From Paenibacillus endophyticus (GTDB lineage: Bacteria > Bacillota > Bacilli > Paenibacillales > Paenibacillaceae), in the NCBI RefSeq assembly GCF_014192395.1, contig NZ_JACHXW010000023.1, positions 60,128-124,127 on the forward strand: a stretch of DNA of 64,000 nt. Reading direction: 5' to 3'. Below are positions 42,755 to 50,506 of this stretch, piece by piece (positions within the stretch are counted from its first letter, which is position 1; every line of letters starts with the position of its first letter). The notes below the pieces were generated by a model that saw only the letters and a program-made list of their open reading frames with translations, was not told the DNA's origin and searched no databases. The position numbers and the translations under genes were made by a program.

Positions 42755-42870
42755 CATATAAGGCTTTATATGTTTCACGCGATAACGTATTATTCTATTT
42801 CTGCGAGAAAAGGATACCCTCCTCTTGCAGAGGACGGCGACAGCCGTTTCACCTTGTGGCAGAGAATTTC
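42755..42870. repeat. Interspersed ~100-bp intergenic repeat, copy 2
   Basis: Related to 20088-20190: TATGTTTCACGCG, TATTATTCTATTTCTGCGA, then GGACGGCGACAGCCGTTTC. Located just after a terminator, like copy 1. The rest of the 42752-43089 gap contains TATAAT-like AT-rich DNA and no gene. Confidence 0.5.
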
Positions 42871-43089
42871 AGCTTATATATTTCATAAACACGGAGTGAT
42901 ATAATCACAAAGGAAAATAGGAAAATCATCTGTCCGTATTGAAATAAGGAAAACGCTATACGGTTGTTTCATATAGATAGTGAGAAGGAATTGGCGGAAT
43001 TGGAATAGCTGGCAAGCAGCTGACGAAACAAAGTAAGCGCTTTATCCGTTTATATAAACAAAACATGTATCGGAGAGGGGTTAATTCGA

Positions 43090-43479
43090 ATGCGCTGGAT
43101 TCCTGCGGTAAGAAGCGCCGGGTGGTGGCTGCTGGCTGGTGCGTCCTCGCTGTTGTTTAGTATTTTGTTATGGGTTATTCGTTTTCTTGTATTAGGCCAG
43201 CCATTCACGGGTATGCACGCATTTCGTTTTATGGTGCTTGCTGTCGTATTATCCTTTTTATTTAGCTTCACGGGCTGGCTGGGCGCAAAAAAATTATGGC
43301 TATTTTCTAATCTAGGCACATTGTCCGGGCTCGTATTAATGGCTTTTTATTCGCGCAACACGACAGGCTGGGAGGATTTGGTCAGCTTTCTCGTCTTTTT
43401 GGAAGCGGTGGCTGCAGGCTTTATTCTTGGATTAATTGTGGAAGGTATCTTTCTTGCGATAAGGCTTTCGAAGAAATAA
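43090..43479 (+). CDS. Four-helix membrane protein, unknown
   Basis: 129 aa, four hydrophobic segments, basic ends; ATG after GGAGAGGGG. No family recognised. Ends 26 bp before the acetyltransferase gene, so probably co-transcribed with it. Confidence 0.7.
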   Translation: MRWIPAVRSAGWWLLAGASSLLFSILLWVIRFLVLGQPFTGMHAFRFMVLAVVLSFLFSFTGWLGAKKLWLFSNLGTLSGLVLMAFYSRNTTGWEDLVSFLVFLEAVAAGFILGLIVEGIFLAIRLSKK

Positions 43480-43505
43480 AGGTAATGTAACAACAAAGGA
43501 GATCT

Positions 43506-44003
43506 ATGATGACAAGGGTCATACAAGGGCAGTTTGAAGTTTTTGAATTGAAGGATAAGATGACTTATTTCGAGGAAGCCGTTCACATGTTCTGGGAGCA
43601 GTGGGGAAGCGAGACGAATTACCGCTTTTATTACGATTGCATGCTGCACGCATGCGGCCCGGGTAGCGATCTGCCTCGGTTTTACTTGCTCATGCAGCAT
43701 GACGTTATTATTGGAACGTATGCGTTATTGCGTAATGATTTAATAAGCCGTCAGGACATTTTTCCGTGGCTGGCTTGCTTATACGTGGCTCCTGAGCATA
43801 GAGGGAACCGAATCGGCTCGGCATTAATGGAGCATGCACTCCGTGAGAGCGGGAAAAAAGGCTATGAAAGGCTTTATCTGTGCACCGAGTTAGATGGTTA
43901 TTATGAGAAAAACGGCTGGTCCCTCGAAGCGAACGGTTACTTGTTCAACGGGGAAGAAACGAAAATCTATGGACGATCAACCGGTCGAATAGCATCTGTT
44001 TAA
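43506..44003 (+). CDS. GNAT-family N-acetyltransferase
   Basis: 165 aa. Acetyl-CoA-dependent acyl transfer. Motif A is visible as LACLYVAPEHRGNRIGSALMEHAL (the R-G-N-R-I-G pyrophosphate loop), then YERLYLCTELDGYYEKNGW. ATG ATG start after AAAGGAGA. Substrate unknown. Confidence 0.88.
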   Translation: MMTRVIQGQFEVFELKDKMTYFEEAVHMFWEQWGSETNYRFYYDCMLHACGPGSDLPRFYLLMQHDVIIGTYALLRNDLISRQDIFPWLACLYVAPEHRGNRIGSALMEHALRESGKKGYERLYLCTELDGYYEKNGWSLEANGYLFNGEETKIYGRSTGRIASV

Positions 44004-44117
44004 TTGGCTTACACGCTCCGCTTGTGTAAACAAAATCTTCGTTCTGCTGGCCGAGCCTGAATCAAATTTGGCTAATGGTGGTAAGGTAACAGTAAAAAGT
44101 TGCCGCAGGAGGAGATT

Positions 44118-45104
44118 ATGGAATCTAAAGTGGAGCGTCTAGGGCTATTGGCTTTAATCAAGAAAGGTAACAAGTCTTCTGCGATCGCAATGATAGGGAA
44201 TGCGATCATAGCTGCGATTAAAGCTTTTGCAGCAGCATTTAGCGGCAGCGGGGCCATGTTCGCCTCCGCCATGCATTCCTTAGCGGATGCCATTAATCAG
44301 GGCTTCGTTTTTGTCGGAAGCATTCTGTCCGAGAAGCGGCCGACGCCGCGATTTCCGACGGGCTTTGGCCGCGTTATCAATTTGTTTTGCATGGTTGCCG
44401 TCATTGTCGTTACCATTATGGCGTATGAAACGATCCATGAGGGCTGGCATTTATTCAACCATCCAGCCGAGAGCGAAGGCATTTGGCTTAATATCGGTGT
44501 TTTAATTATTAATTTGATTGTAGATGGGTTCATACTTATCAAAGCGATGAAAGAAATTTTGCATGAAGCGAAGGTCGAGGCACACGGCTTCAAGATTGCT
44601 CCGGCTGCTTTCAAAAATGTAGGCCGCTCGGCACCGGCAACGAGATTGGTCTTCTATGAGGATATTGTTGCCGTTACCGGCGCGCTGCTGGCGATGATTG
44701 CCGTTATCGTTGTCTATTTTACAACTTTCGACCGGATGGACGGCCTAGTTACGATACTCATTGGATTGCTCATGTTTGGCGTTGCTTTCCGCGTAGGTTA
44801 TGACAATATGATTGGTCTGATCGGCGTGTCGGCACCCAAAGAGGTCGCGGACAAAGTATCGCAGATCATTTTCTCGGAGCCGTTGGTCACCGATATTTAT
44901 CAAATGCGCATCCTCCAGGAGGGCCGGTACTATCATGTGGAAGCATTGATGGAGCTGAAGGCGGGGTTATCGCTTGCAGATGCTGATGATATCAAGTTCA
45001 AGGTTCGCGACAAGCTTCTCTTGGATACCGATATTACGGACGCAACGCTTGGCATTATTGAGGATGACGGCGTGAAAAGCTGGCTGCCAATTGATAAACG
45101 TTAG
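44118..45104 (+). CDS. Cation diffusion facilitator family transporter
   Basis: 328 aa, six membrane helices then a cytoplasmic C-terminal domain. First metal site in MHSLADAINQ (H-x3-D), second near FYEDIVAVTGA. Exchanges Zn2+/Mn2+/Fe2+ type cations for protons. ATG 44118 after AGGAGGAG; the frame is open to 44100 without function. Has a terminator downstream. Confidence 0.9.
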   Translation: MESKVERLGLLALIKKGNKSSAIAMIGNAIIAAIKAFAAAFSGSGAMFASAMHSLADAINQGFVFVGSILSEKRPTPRFPTGFGRVINLFCMVAVIVVTIMAYETIHEGWHLFNHPAESEGIWLNIGVLIINLIVDGFILIKAMKEILHEAKVEAHGFKIAPAAFKNVGRSAPATRLVFYEDIVAVTGALLAMIAVIVVYFTTFDRMDGLVTILIGLLMFGVAFRVGYDNMIGLIGVSAPKEVADKVSQIIFSEPLVTDIYQMRILQEGRYYHVEALMELKAGLSLADADDIKFKVRDKLLLDTDITDATLGIIEDDGVKSWLPIDKR

Positions 45105-45121
45105 TGCGTCAAGAAGAGAAT

Positions 45122-45166
45122 GCAAAGGCTGTCTCGAAGGGAGTAGCTCCCGGAGTGGCAGCTTTT
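45122..45166 (+). terminator. Terminator after CDF gene
   Basis: AAGGCTG ... CAGCTTTT outer stem with inner GGGAG/CTCCC; T-rich end. Confidence 0.65.
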
Positions 45167-45241
45167 CTATTGGTAATGAGGGGGAACGCGTCATGCTGCC
45201 CCGTGTGGTTATAAGAAACGGATTCACTTTTTACGGGTAGA

Positions 45242-45261
45242 AGTTAACGTTGACGTTAACT
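45242..45261. promoter_or_regulatory. MerR-type operator
   Basis: Perfect 9-2-9 inverted repeat AGTTAACGT-TG-ACGTTAACT, 48 bp before the MerR gene start, overlapping a TTGACG -35-like element. Most likely the autoregulatory operator controlling the merR-MFS operon. Confidence 0.75.
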
Positions 45262-45309
45262 GTCATAAGGCGTATGCTAATGGCATAGGATTAACGGAGG
45301 TGCGGAGCA

Positions 45310-45735
45310 GTGCAGTTATTGAAAATCGAAGAGGTGGCAAAACGTACCGGCTTAACGAAGCGAGCGATCAGGTACTATGAGGATTTTGGCTTAATTTCAC
45401 CCCCGGAAAGAACGCAGGGCGGCATCCGTCTATACTCCGAGGATGATATTGAGAAAATTAACAAAATTATGTTGGCCAAAGAGGTGCTGGGTTTTTCCCT
45501 TGCCGAACTTCAGCAATACATGACGTTTCAAGCGATTATTGAGCAGCAGAAAACCGAATACCGTACGACAGAGGATATGGAGGCGCGTCGAAGCAAGCTC
45601 ATGGAGATAGCGGGCATTTTGCAAAAGGAAAAGGACATGATTGACACCAAAATAGCCCGAATGGAGCAGTTTAAAGAAGAGTTGATCGGATACGAGAGCC
45701 GGGTAACGAAGGCGCTCAATCAATTAAACGATTAG
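45310..45735 (+). CDS. MerR-family transcriptional regulator
   Basis: 141 aa. N-terminal winged HTH (LKIEEVAKRTGLTKRAIRYYEDFGLI...GIRLYSEDDI), long dimerisation helix, no metal-binding cysteines at the C-terminus, so a ligand- or drug-type MerR. GTG start with GGAGG 10 bp upstream. Eight bp before an MFS exporter, with a perfect palindrome upstream. Confidence 0.92.
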   Translation: MQLLKIEEVAKRTGLTKRAIRYYEDFGLISPPERTQGGIRLYSEDDIEKINKIMLAKEVLGFSLAELQQYMTFQAIIEQQKTEYRTTEDMEARRSKLMEIAGILQKEKDMIDTKIARMEQFKEELIGYESRVTKALNQLND

Positions 45736-45743
45736 TTAGGAGC

Positions 45744-47165
45744 ATGAACGTGGATACTTCACAGAAAGCAGCAACGTCATTTTGGACCGTAATGATCGCC
45801 GTGTTTTTCGGCAACTTTATGGCCTCTTTGAGTACAACTACGATAAATGTGGCATTGCCTATATTCATGGACGATTTTCAAGCAAGCCTTAACACGGTGC
45901 AATGGATGTTGTCAGGCTTTATGATGGCGACGGGCATTATTGCGCCGATTATCGGTTTCATGGGAGACAAATGGAGTTACAAAAGGCTGTATGTGTTTGC
46001 GCTCGCAGGCTTTACGCTGGCTTCGGTTTTATGCACCTTTGCATGGAGTATAGAATCGCTTATCGTGTTTCGTATACTTCAAGGTTTTTTTAGCGGTATT
46101 ATTATGCCCACGACGATGACAATCATTTATCAAACGATTGAAAAGTCGAAGCAGGCCGTCGCCGTCAGCTTCTGGAGCGTGTCGGCTATGCTGGCGCCAG
46201 CACTGGGACCGACAGTAGGAGGGTGGCTGGCAGAGAGCTATGGGTGGAAATCGTTATTTCTGCTGAATGTACCGATCGGCATAATCGCGGTCATCGTAGC
46301 CGCCAAATATATCCCTCATTATCGATTAAGCAGCGGAATTAAGCTCGATTGGATCGGCTTCGGAGCGGTGCTGATCGGCACAAGCGCGCTGCTCGTTGCC
46401 TTCAGCGAGGCACATAGCTGGGGCTGGGCAGGCTGGCAGACGCTCGGGATGATTGCCGCAGGCATCGTCGTGCTCACCTATTTCGTAAAAAGGACGCTGC
46501 GTGTCGAGAACCCGTTGCTCAATTTGCGCGTTTTGAAAATCCCCCGTTTCACGTATGGCCTTATCGTGAATTGCTGCATCACGATTTCCTTATATGCGGG
46601 AACTTTATTGGTACCGATTTTCATGCAAAATATAAAAGGGGAATCCAGCTTTGCAACGGGCCTGGTGATGCTGCCGGGTACGCTCGCGATGGTTCTGGTT
46701 TCGCTGGCCGTTGGCAGGCTGTACGGGAAAATCGGACCCTCCAGGCTAATCTTTATCGGTCTGCTGCTCATGGGCATCGCGACATGGGAGCTTAGTCATG
46801 CCGGCATTGCCACAAGCGCCTTATTCATAACGGTATGGGTGGCGATTCGTTATATGGGCATAGGCTTCAGCAATATGCCGGTCACGAATGCCGCTATGTC
46901 GGCAGTGCCAAGCGTAAACTCAGGCCATGCGTCTGCAGTCATGAACTGGATTAGGCAGGGAACCTCGGCGCTGTCCATCAGTTTGTTCAGCTCTATTCTG
47001 TCGGCGCAGACGATCGTGCATCTGGCAGGCGGGAATGTATCCACTAAGGCAGCGCTCTCGTTCAGCGTGCAGGATGTGTTCCACGTGGGGACCATCATCA
47101 TTATCGTCTCCTTGCCGCTCACGTTGCTGCTGCGCAAGCCAAAGAAGCTAACTGCTGTACAATAA
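45744..47165 (+). CDS. MFS multidrug exporter, DHA2 (EmrB/QacA) type
   Basis: 473 aa, 14 membrane helices. Motif A GFMGDKWSYKRLY, motif C SAMLAPALGPTVGGWL, early motif D1 TTTINVALP are typical of proton-driven DHA2 drug exporters. ATG after TTAGGAGC. Second gene of the MerR operon; expected to be induced by the drug that MerR senses. Ends in a terminator hairpin that shares its last bases. Confidence 0.93.
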   Translation: MNVDTSQKAATSFWTVMIAVFFGNFMASLSTTTINVALPIFMDDFQASLNTVQWMLSGFMMATGIIAPIIGFMGDKWSYKRLYVFALAGFTLASVLCTFAWSIESLIVFRILQGFFSGIIMPTTMTIIYQTIEKSKQAVAVSFWSVSAMLAPALGPTVGGWLAESYGWKSLFLLNVPIGIIAVIVAAKYIPHYRLSSGIKLDWIGFGAVLIGTSALLVAFSEAHSWGWAGWQTLGMIAAGIVVLTYFVKRTLRVENPLLNLRVLKIPRFTYGLIVNCCITISLYAGTLLVPIFMQNIKGESSFATGLVMLPGTLAMVLVSLAVGRLYGKIGPSRLIFIGLLLMGIATWELSHAGIATSALFITVWVAIRYMGIGFSNMPVTNAAMSAVPSVNSGHASAVMNWIRQGTSALSISLFSSILSAQTIVHLAGGNVSTKAALSFSVQDVFHVGTIIIIVSLPLTLLLRKPKKLTAVQ

Positions 47166-47195
47166 GAAAGAGCGCCTGCAAAGGGCGCTCTTTCT
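47165..47195. terminator. Bidirectional terminator
   Basis: AGAAAGAGCGCC / GGCGCTCTTTCT stem between convergent genes. Confidence 0.85.
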
Positions 47196-47209
47196 GTGTA
47201 CGGCACGTA

Positions 47210-47584
47210 TTAGAATACATGGGCGCCTTCAAGCGCGACCTTGATCTTCCCATCCAGCTCCAGCACCTTTACCTTTACTTTGCGTCCGGGCTGATACTGT
47301 GGAATATTGACCATATAAATAACCGTTTTAATGATGGTGCGATGCGGCTCGGCATGCTCTCTCGGAATCGTTAAACCGATAAATACCTCGGGATGACCGT
47401 TAATCTCCGTGTTGGTTTGCCGTATGGAGCTTACAGTCGCATCAAAAGCCATACCATTTTTCAAGATATGTTTGATTTCCCGATTTGCTTGGAACGATTG
47501 CCGAATGACCATGAAGGCGAGCAAGATAAGCGGTAATGAAATAAGAATGACGACAACGATGATGATGCTCTCGCCTGTACTCAT
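47210..47584 (-). CDS. Small membrane-anchored protein, unknown
   Basis: 124 aa. One N-terminal helix (SIIIVVVILISLPLILLAFMVI) then a soluble beta-rich domain (MAFDATVSSIRQTNTEINGHPE...GRKVKVKVLELDGKIKVALEG) resembling the DUF3592-like SHOCT-neighbour proteins of Bacilli. ATG start. Function unknown. Confidence 0.7.
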   Translation of the reverse strand: MSTGESIIIVVVILISLPLILLAFMVIRQSFQANREIKHILKNGMAFDATVSSIRQTNTEINGHPEVFIGLTIPREHAEPHRTIIKTVIYMVNIPQYQPGRKVKVKVLELDGKIKVALEGAHVF

Positions 47585-47740
47585 GATTCACCAACTTTCA
47601 TGGAACATAATGGGAAGAAAGGAATGCTATGCGTTTACATCTTGTTCATTCTATGGAAAGCATAGCACAACCGCATCATTATGAAAATATTTCCAAGGTC
47701 TTAGTCGGGAATAGGTACTTTAGCTACTGTTTAAGTCAGA

Positions 47741-48037
47741 TTAAAGGAAAGGCGTTCTTTTTACGAGGCTTTGAGCCAAATGGTCCGCATGCAAATCCTT
47801 GTCGTTTTTCCTGTAGTTTTCGAGCACGTCGATAAGATAGTCGTCATTTGGGTCATTGGATCGGAATATAAACTGCTCATGGTTTTCAATATGTACGTCA
47901 TGGCCGCACTGTTTTAAACAAGCCTCGTAATCCTGCGCGGTTGGCTGCGTATTTTCCTCCAGATAGATGAGGCCGGTCAGCAATTTGGCTTCCTTTCCGT
48001 GCATCACTTTAAAATAGACAGTATGTTCTTTTTTCAT
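47741..48037 (-). CDS. Hypothetical protein (98 aa)
   Basis: Soluble, mixed alpha/beta, ATG with AGGAGGGT upstream. MKKEHTVYFKVMHGKEAKLL...; no family recognised. Single gene. Confidence 0.7.
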   Translation of the reverse strand: MKKEHTVYFKVMHGKEAKLLTGLIYLEENTQPTAQDYEACLKQCGHDVHIENHEQFIFRSNDPNDDYLIDVLENYRKNDKDLHADHLAQSLVKRTPFL

Positions 48038-48227
48038 ATCCGTACCCTCCTACGCTTCCTAGTAAAGTCTCTTTATTCTTATAATATGCTCCAAAAGTCA
48101 TGCGGAAACATCCATATTGTGAAAGGTTCATGAAAGTCCGTCTTTTTGCCCCGCTGAACGGCCCTTTGACACCATTATTCATCAAAATTCTTACTCAAGC
48201 AAAGAAGCGATAGGAGGGTATACCAGG

Positions 48228-49148
48228 TTATTGCACCTTTAACACAATTCTTCCGCGTCCGTGCCTCGATTCGCTCTTCTCATGAGCCTGAGCAGCCTCG
48301 CTTAACGGATAAATAGAATCAATTTGCGCGGTTATCATGCCGTCGGCAAGAAATTGCGCGATGGTTTGCAGATCTTCAGTGGTTGGAAACTTAGTATTGA
48401 ACATAGCTTTAATGCCGTATTGCTCGGCCTGCTGGGCTGAAGGAGCCTGCGTTAAGGCGACAAGCTTCCCGCCTTGCTTTATGACGGGCCACGACCGTTC
48501 CTCCGTATCCCCTCCGACCGAATCCACGACTAAATCTACGTTCTTGGCGACGTTCTCGAATGGGGTTGCGGTGTAATCGATCACCTCGTCCGCACCCAAA
48601 GCTTTAACAAAATCCAAATTGCGGGATGAGGCGGTTGCAATAACGGCAGCACCTTTCCATTTGGCTAGCTGGACGGCGAATTGTCCTACGCCGCCGGCGG
48701 CTGCATGAATAAGCACCGTTTGGCCGGCTTCCAATTCACCTTCCGAAAATAAAGCTTTCCAAGCGGATTCGGCTCCCCCTTTAATGGTCGCGGCGTCCTC
48801 AAAGGATAAATGCGAAGGCATGAGCACCAAATCATGTGCAGGGGCGATTCCATATTCCGCATAGCCGCCATTGACGTTGCCAAAAACGCGGTCGCCTGGC
48901 TGAAAACCAGCGACGCCTTCGCCTGCCGCCTCCACAATGCCGGACACCGAAGTGCCAGGCGTGTAAGGCATCGTTTTGACGAAAACGCGCTGCAGCCAGC
49001 CTTTGCGGATTTTCCAATCCAGCGGAATGGCTGCAGCATAAGCGATCCGCACAAGAACCTCACCCGCAAGCGGACGTGGACGGCTGATCTCTTCGAGCTT
49101 CAGCACTTCCGGACCGCCATATTCCCGAACTTGAATAGCTTTCATCAT
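48228..49148 (-). CDS. NADP-dependent quinone/alkene oxidoreductase (MDR family)
   Basis: 306 aa. Zinc-free medium-chain dehydrogenase: VREYGGPEVLKLEE start, PGTSVSGIVEAAGEGV, GGYAEYGIA, nucleotide-binding HAAAGGVGQFAVQLAKWKGA, ALGADEVIDY. Zinc ligands absent. ATG 49148 or 49145 are the reasonable starts; the frame extends to 49196 within the MarR gene. It follows the MarR gene by 16 bp and is probably repressed by it. Confidence 0.9.
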   Translation of the reverse strand: MMKAIQVREYGGPEVLKLEEISRPRPLAGEVLVRIAYAAAIPLDWKIRKGWLQRVFVKTMPYTPGTSVSGIVEAAGEGVAGFQPGDRVFGNVNGGYAEYGIAPAHDLVLMPSHLSFEDAATIKGGAESAWKALFSEGELEAGQTVLIHAAAGGVGQFAVQLAKWKGAAVIATASSRNLDFVKALGADEVIDYTATPFENVAKNVDLVVDSVGGDTEERSWPVIKQGGKLVALTQAPSAQQAEQYGIKAMFNTKFPTTEDLQTIAQFLADGMITAQIDSIYPLSEAAQAHEKSESRHGRGRIVLKVQ

Positions 49149-49164
49149 TGGTGTTGTTATATAT

Positions 49165-49665
49165 TCATCTCTCCCCATGCTTATTGATGTGCGCATCTAT
49201 CGAAAATGCTATTTTTTGCGATAAGGCCTGGAGCATTGCCTTTTCTTCCCCGTTGAGGTTTTCTGTGGTGATCTGCTCCAGTTTGTCCCAAGCTCCTGAT
49301 ACATACGGCTGTAATTTCCAACCGGCCTCAGTTAAGTGCACCAGGGCCACTCGGCCATCCTCAGCGGAGCGGCTGCGGGTAATGAGCCCGGCATCGGCTA
49401 GTCTGCGGATAGATTTGGCGATCGTGGAATGGTCTAAGCGCAATGTTCGGCTCAGGCTGTTCTGCGATTGGCCATCCTGCTGGAACAGCTGCATAAGGAT
49501 AATTTCCTGACCTGGGAAAAGCCCAGCCTCACGAATCAGTTGGGAGCCCAAACCGCGATGCGAGCGGGCAAGGGCGAAGATAGCGAAGCTGATGGGATAT
49601 TCGCTTACGGCTGCAGTTGCTTCATCCGTTAATTCCGCGCTTAGAGCCTTTTTATTTGAATGCAA
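49165..49665 (-). CDS. MarR-family transcriptional regulator
   Basis: 166 aa. Winged helix with SQNSLSRTLRLDHSTIAKSIRRLADAGLITRSRSAEDGRVALVHLTEAG (recognition helix and wing). TTG start after AGAGGA. First gene of an operon with an oxidoreductase; palindromes upstream suggest autoregulation, possibly responsive to quinone or electrophile stress. Confidence 0.9.
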   Translation of the reverse strand: MHSNKKALSAELTDEATAAVSEYPISFAIFALARSHRGLGSQLIREAGLFPGQEIILMQLFQQDGQSQNSLSRTLRLDHSTIAKSIRRLADAGLITRSRSAEDGRVALVHLTEAGWKLQPYVSGAWDKLEQITTENLNGEEKAMLQALSQKIAFSIDAHINKHGER

Positions 49666-49731
49666 GTCAATCCTCTACTCTCTCTAGGATATTGGTCGGA
49701 AAGCGGCAAGCAATATGGACATTGATATTAA

Positions 49732-49782
49732 ATGTTGCCGGCAACATAAATATAGCATTCATATATGTGGTCGGCAACATTT
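49732..49782. promoter_or_regulatory. Palindromic MarR operator region
   Basis: Perfect 16-bp palindrome ATGTTGCCGGCAACAT at 49732-49747, and a second half CGGCAACATTT at 49771-49782. Both lie 70-115 bp upstream of the MarR start on the minus strand. Confidence 0.65.
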
Positions 49783-49878
49783 ATTTGCGCATAATGGCGG
49801 ATGGCTGATTTGCGCGAGGAGCATCTAATCATCAAGTAACGGTCCGCGTGCATGCCAAACTCGACATATTCCCAGCTA

Positions 49879-49907
49879 TTGGCTTAAAAGAAGATGTTAA
49901 GTATAAT
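49879..49907 (+). promoter_or_regulatory. Sigma-A promoter of a 51-aa gene
   Basis: TTGGCT, 17-bp spacer, TATAAT; 30 bp before the start codon of the small gene. Confidence 0.7.
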
Positions 49908-49936
49908 GACAAATGAAAAGGAGGCGCTGTATCTAA

Positions 49937-50092
49937 ATGGAATCTATAGAAACAGGACTAAGACTATTTGTGTTTATAATAGTTATTTCACTTTTCTTTG
50001 CTTTGATAGGGTTCATAGTCAGAAAATATCTAAGTGGCTTCTTTGAAGGTTTTGTTAAAAAAATAGCAACAATTTTTAGGAAAACGGACTGA
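49937..50092 (+). CDS. Small single-pass membrane protein (51 aa)
   Basis: ATG 49937, AAAAGGAGG 12 bp upstream. MESIETGLRLFVFIIVISLF... then a basic tail FVKKIATIFRKTD: short acidic N-terminus, one hydrophobic helix, basic cytoplasmic end, as in holin-like or small toxin peptides. AT-rich compared with neighbours, and adjacent to a ParA-like remnant, so possibly from a mobile element. Function unknown. Confidence 0.6.
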   Translation: MESIETGLRLFVFIIVISLFFALIGFIVRKYLSGFFEGFVKKIATIFRKTD

Positions 50093-50365
50093 CCATATTG
50101 TCGAGCACAGCTGAGTTGCTGCCTTCTTTTTCCCACTTATCTGCACTAACTCATGAGCAGGACTATTTGTTGGAAAGATAATCTCTTCTTTTTGCTCAAT
50201 GTTCCCAGATGGTGATCGCTTAAGACTTGCGAATTCATCAGCCTTATTAGTTGACACAAAGCCAGTCAAACCATTGATTGTTTGATCACCAAGGTTTGGT
50301 GGCAAATCAATAAGAATGTAATCGTACCGGTCTTTTACCATGTCAAGACTTGGTAGGTAAACAAC
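50093..50365 (-). pseudogene. ParA-like ATPase remnant
   Basis: The minus strand encodes LPSLDMVKDRYDYILIDLPP followed by NLGDQTINGL, a recognisable ParA/Soj segment around the Walker B-like DLPP motif. The upstream P-loop region is missing and the sequence after it (STNKADEFASLKRSPSGNIEQ...) continues open but without a known domain, running antisense into the 51-aa gene. Likely a fragment left by a plasmid or integrative element. Confidence 0.55.
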
Positions 50366-50398
50366 TCTGCGCTGCCGATGCAGGAGCCTGATCAAGCC

Positions 50399-50432
50399 AA
50401 AAAAAGCCGCAGCGTCGTTAAACGCTGCGGCT
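50399..50432 (-). terminator. Terminator of pyk
   Basis: AAGCCGCAGCGT / AACGCTGCGGCTT stem, with T5 on the minus strand. Confidence 0.88.
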
Positions 50433-50506
50433 TGTATCTTTTCGCGTGATTTCAAATGAGCTTTAGAAATGCACGGCGCATGATTAGGAGTCATGTGCGG
50501 CGGGTA

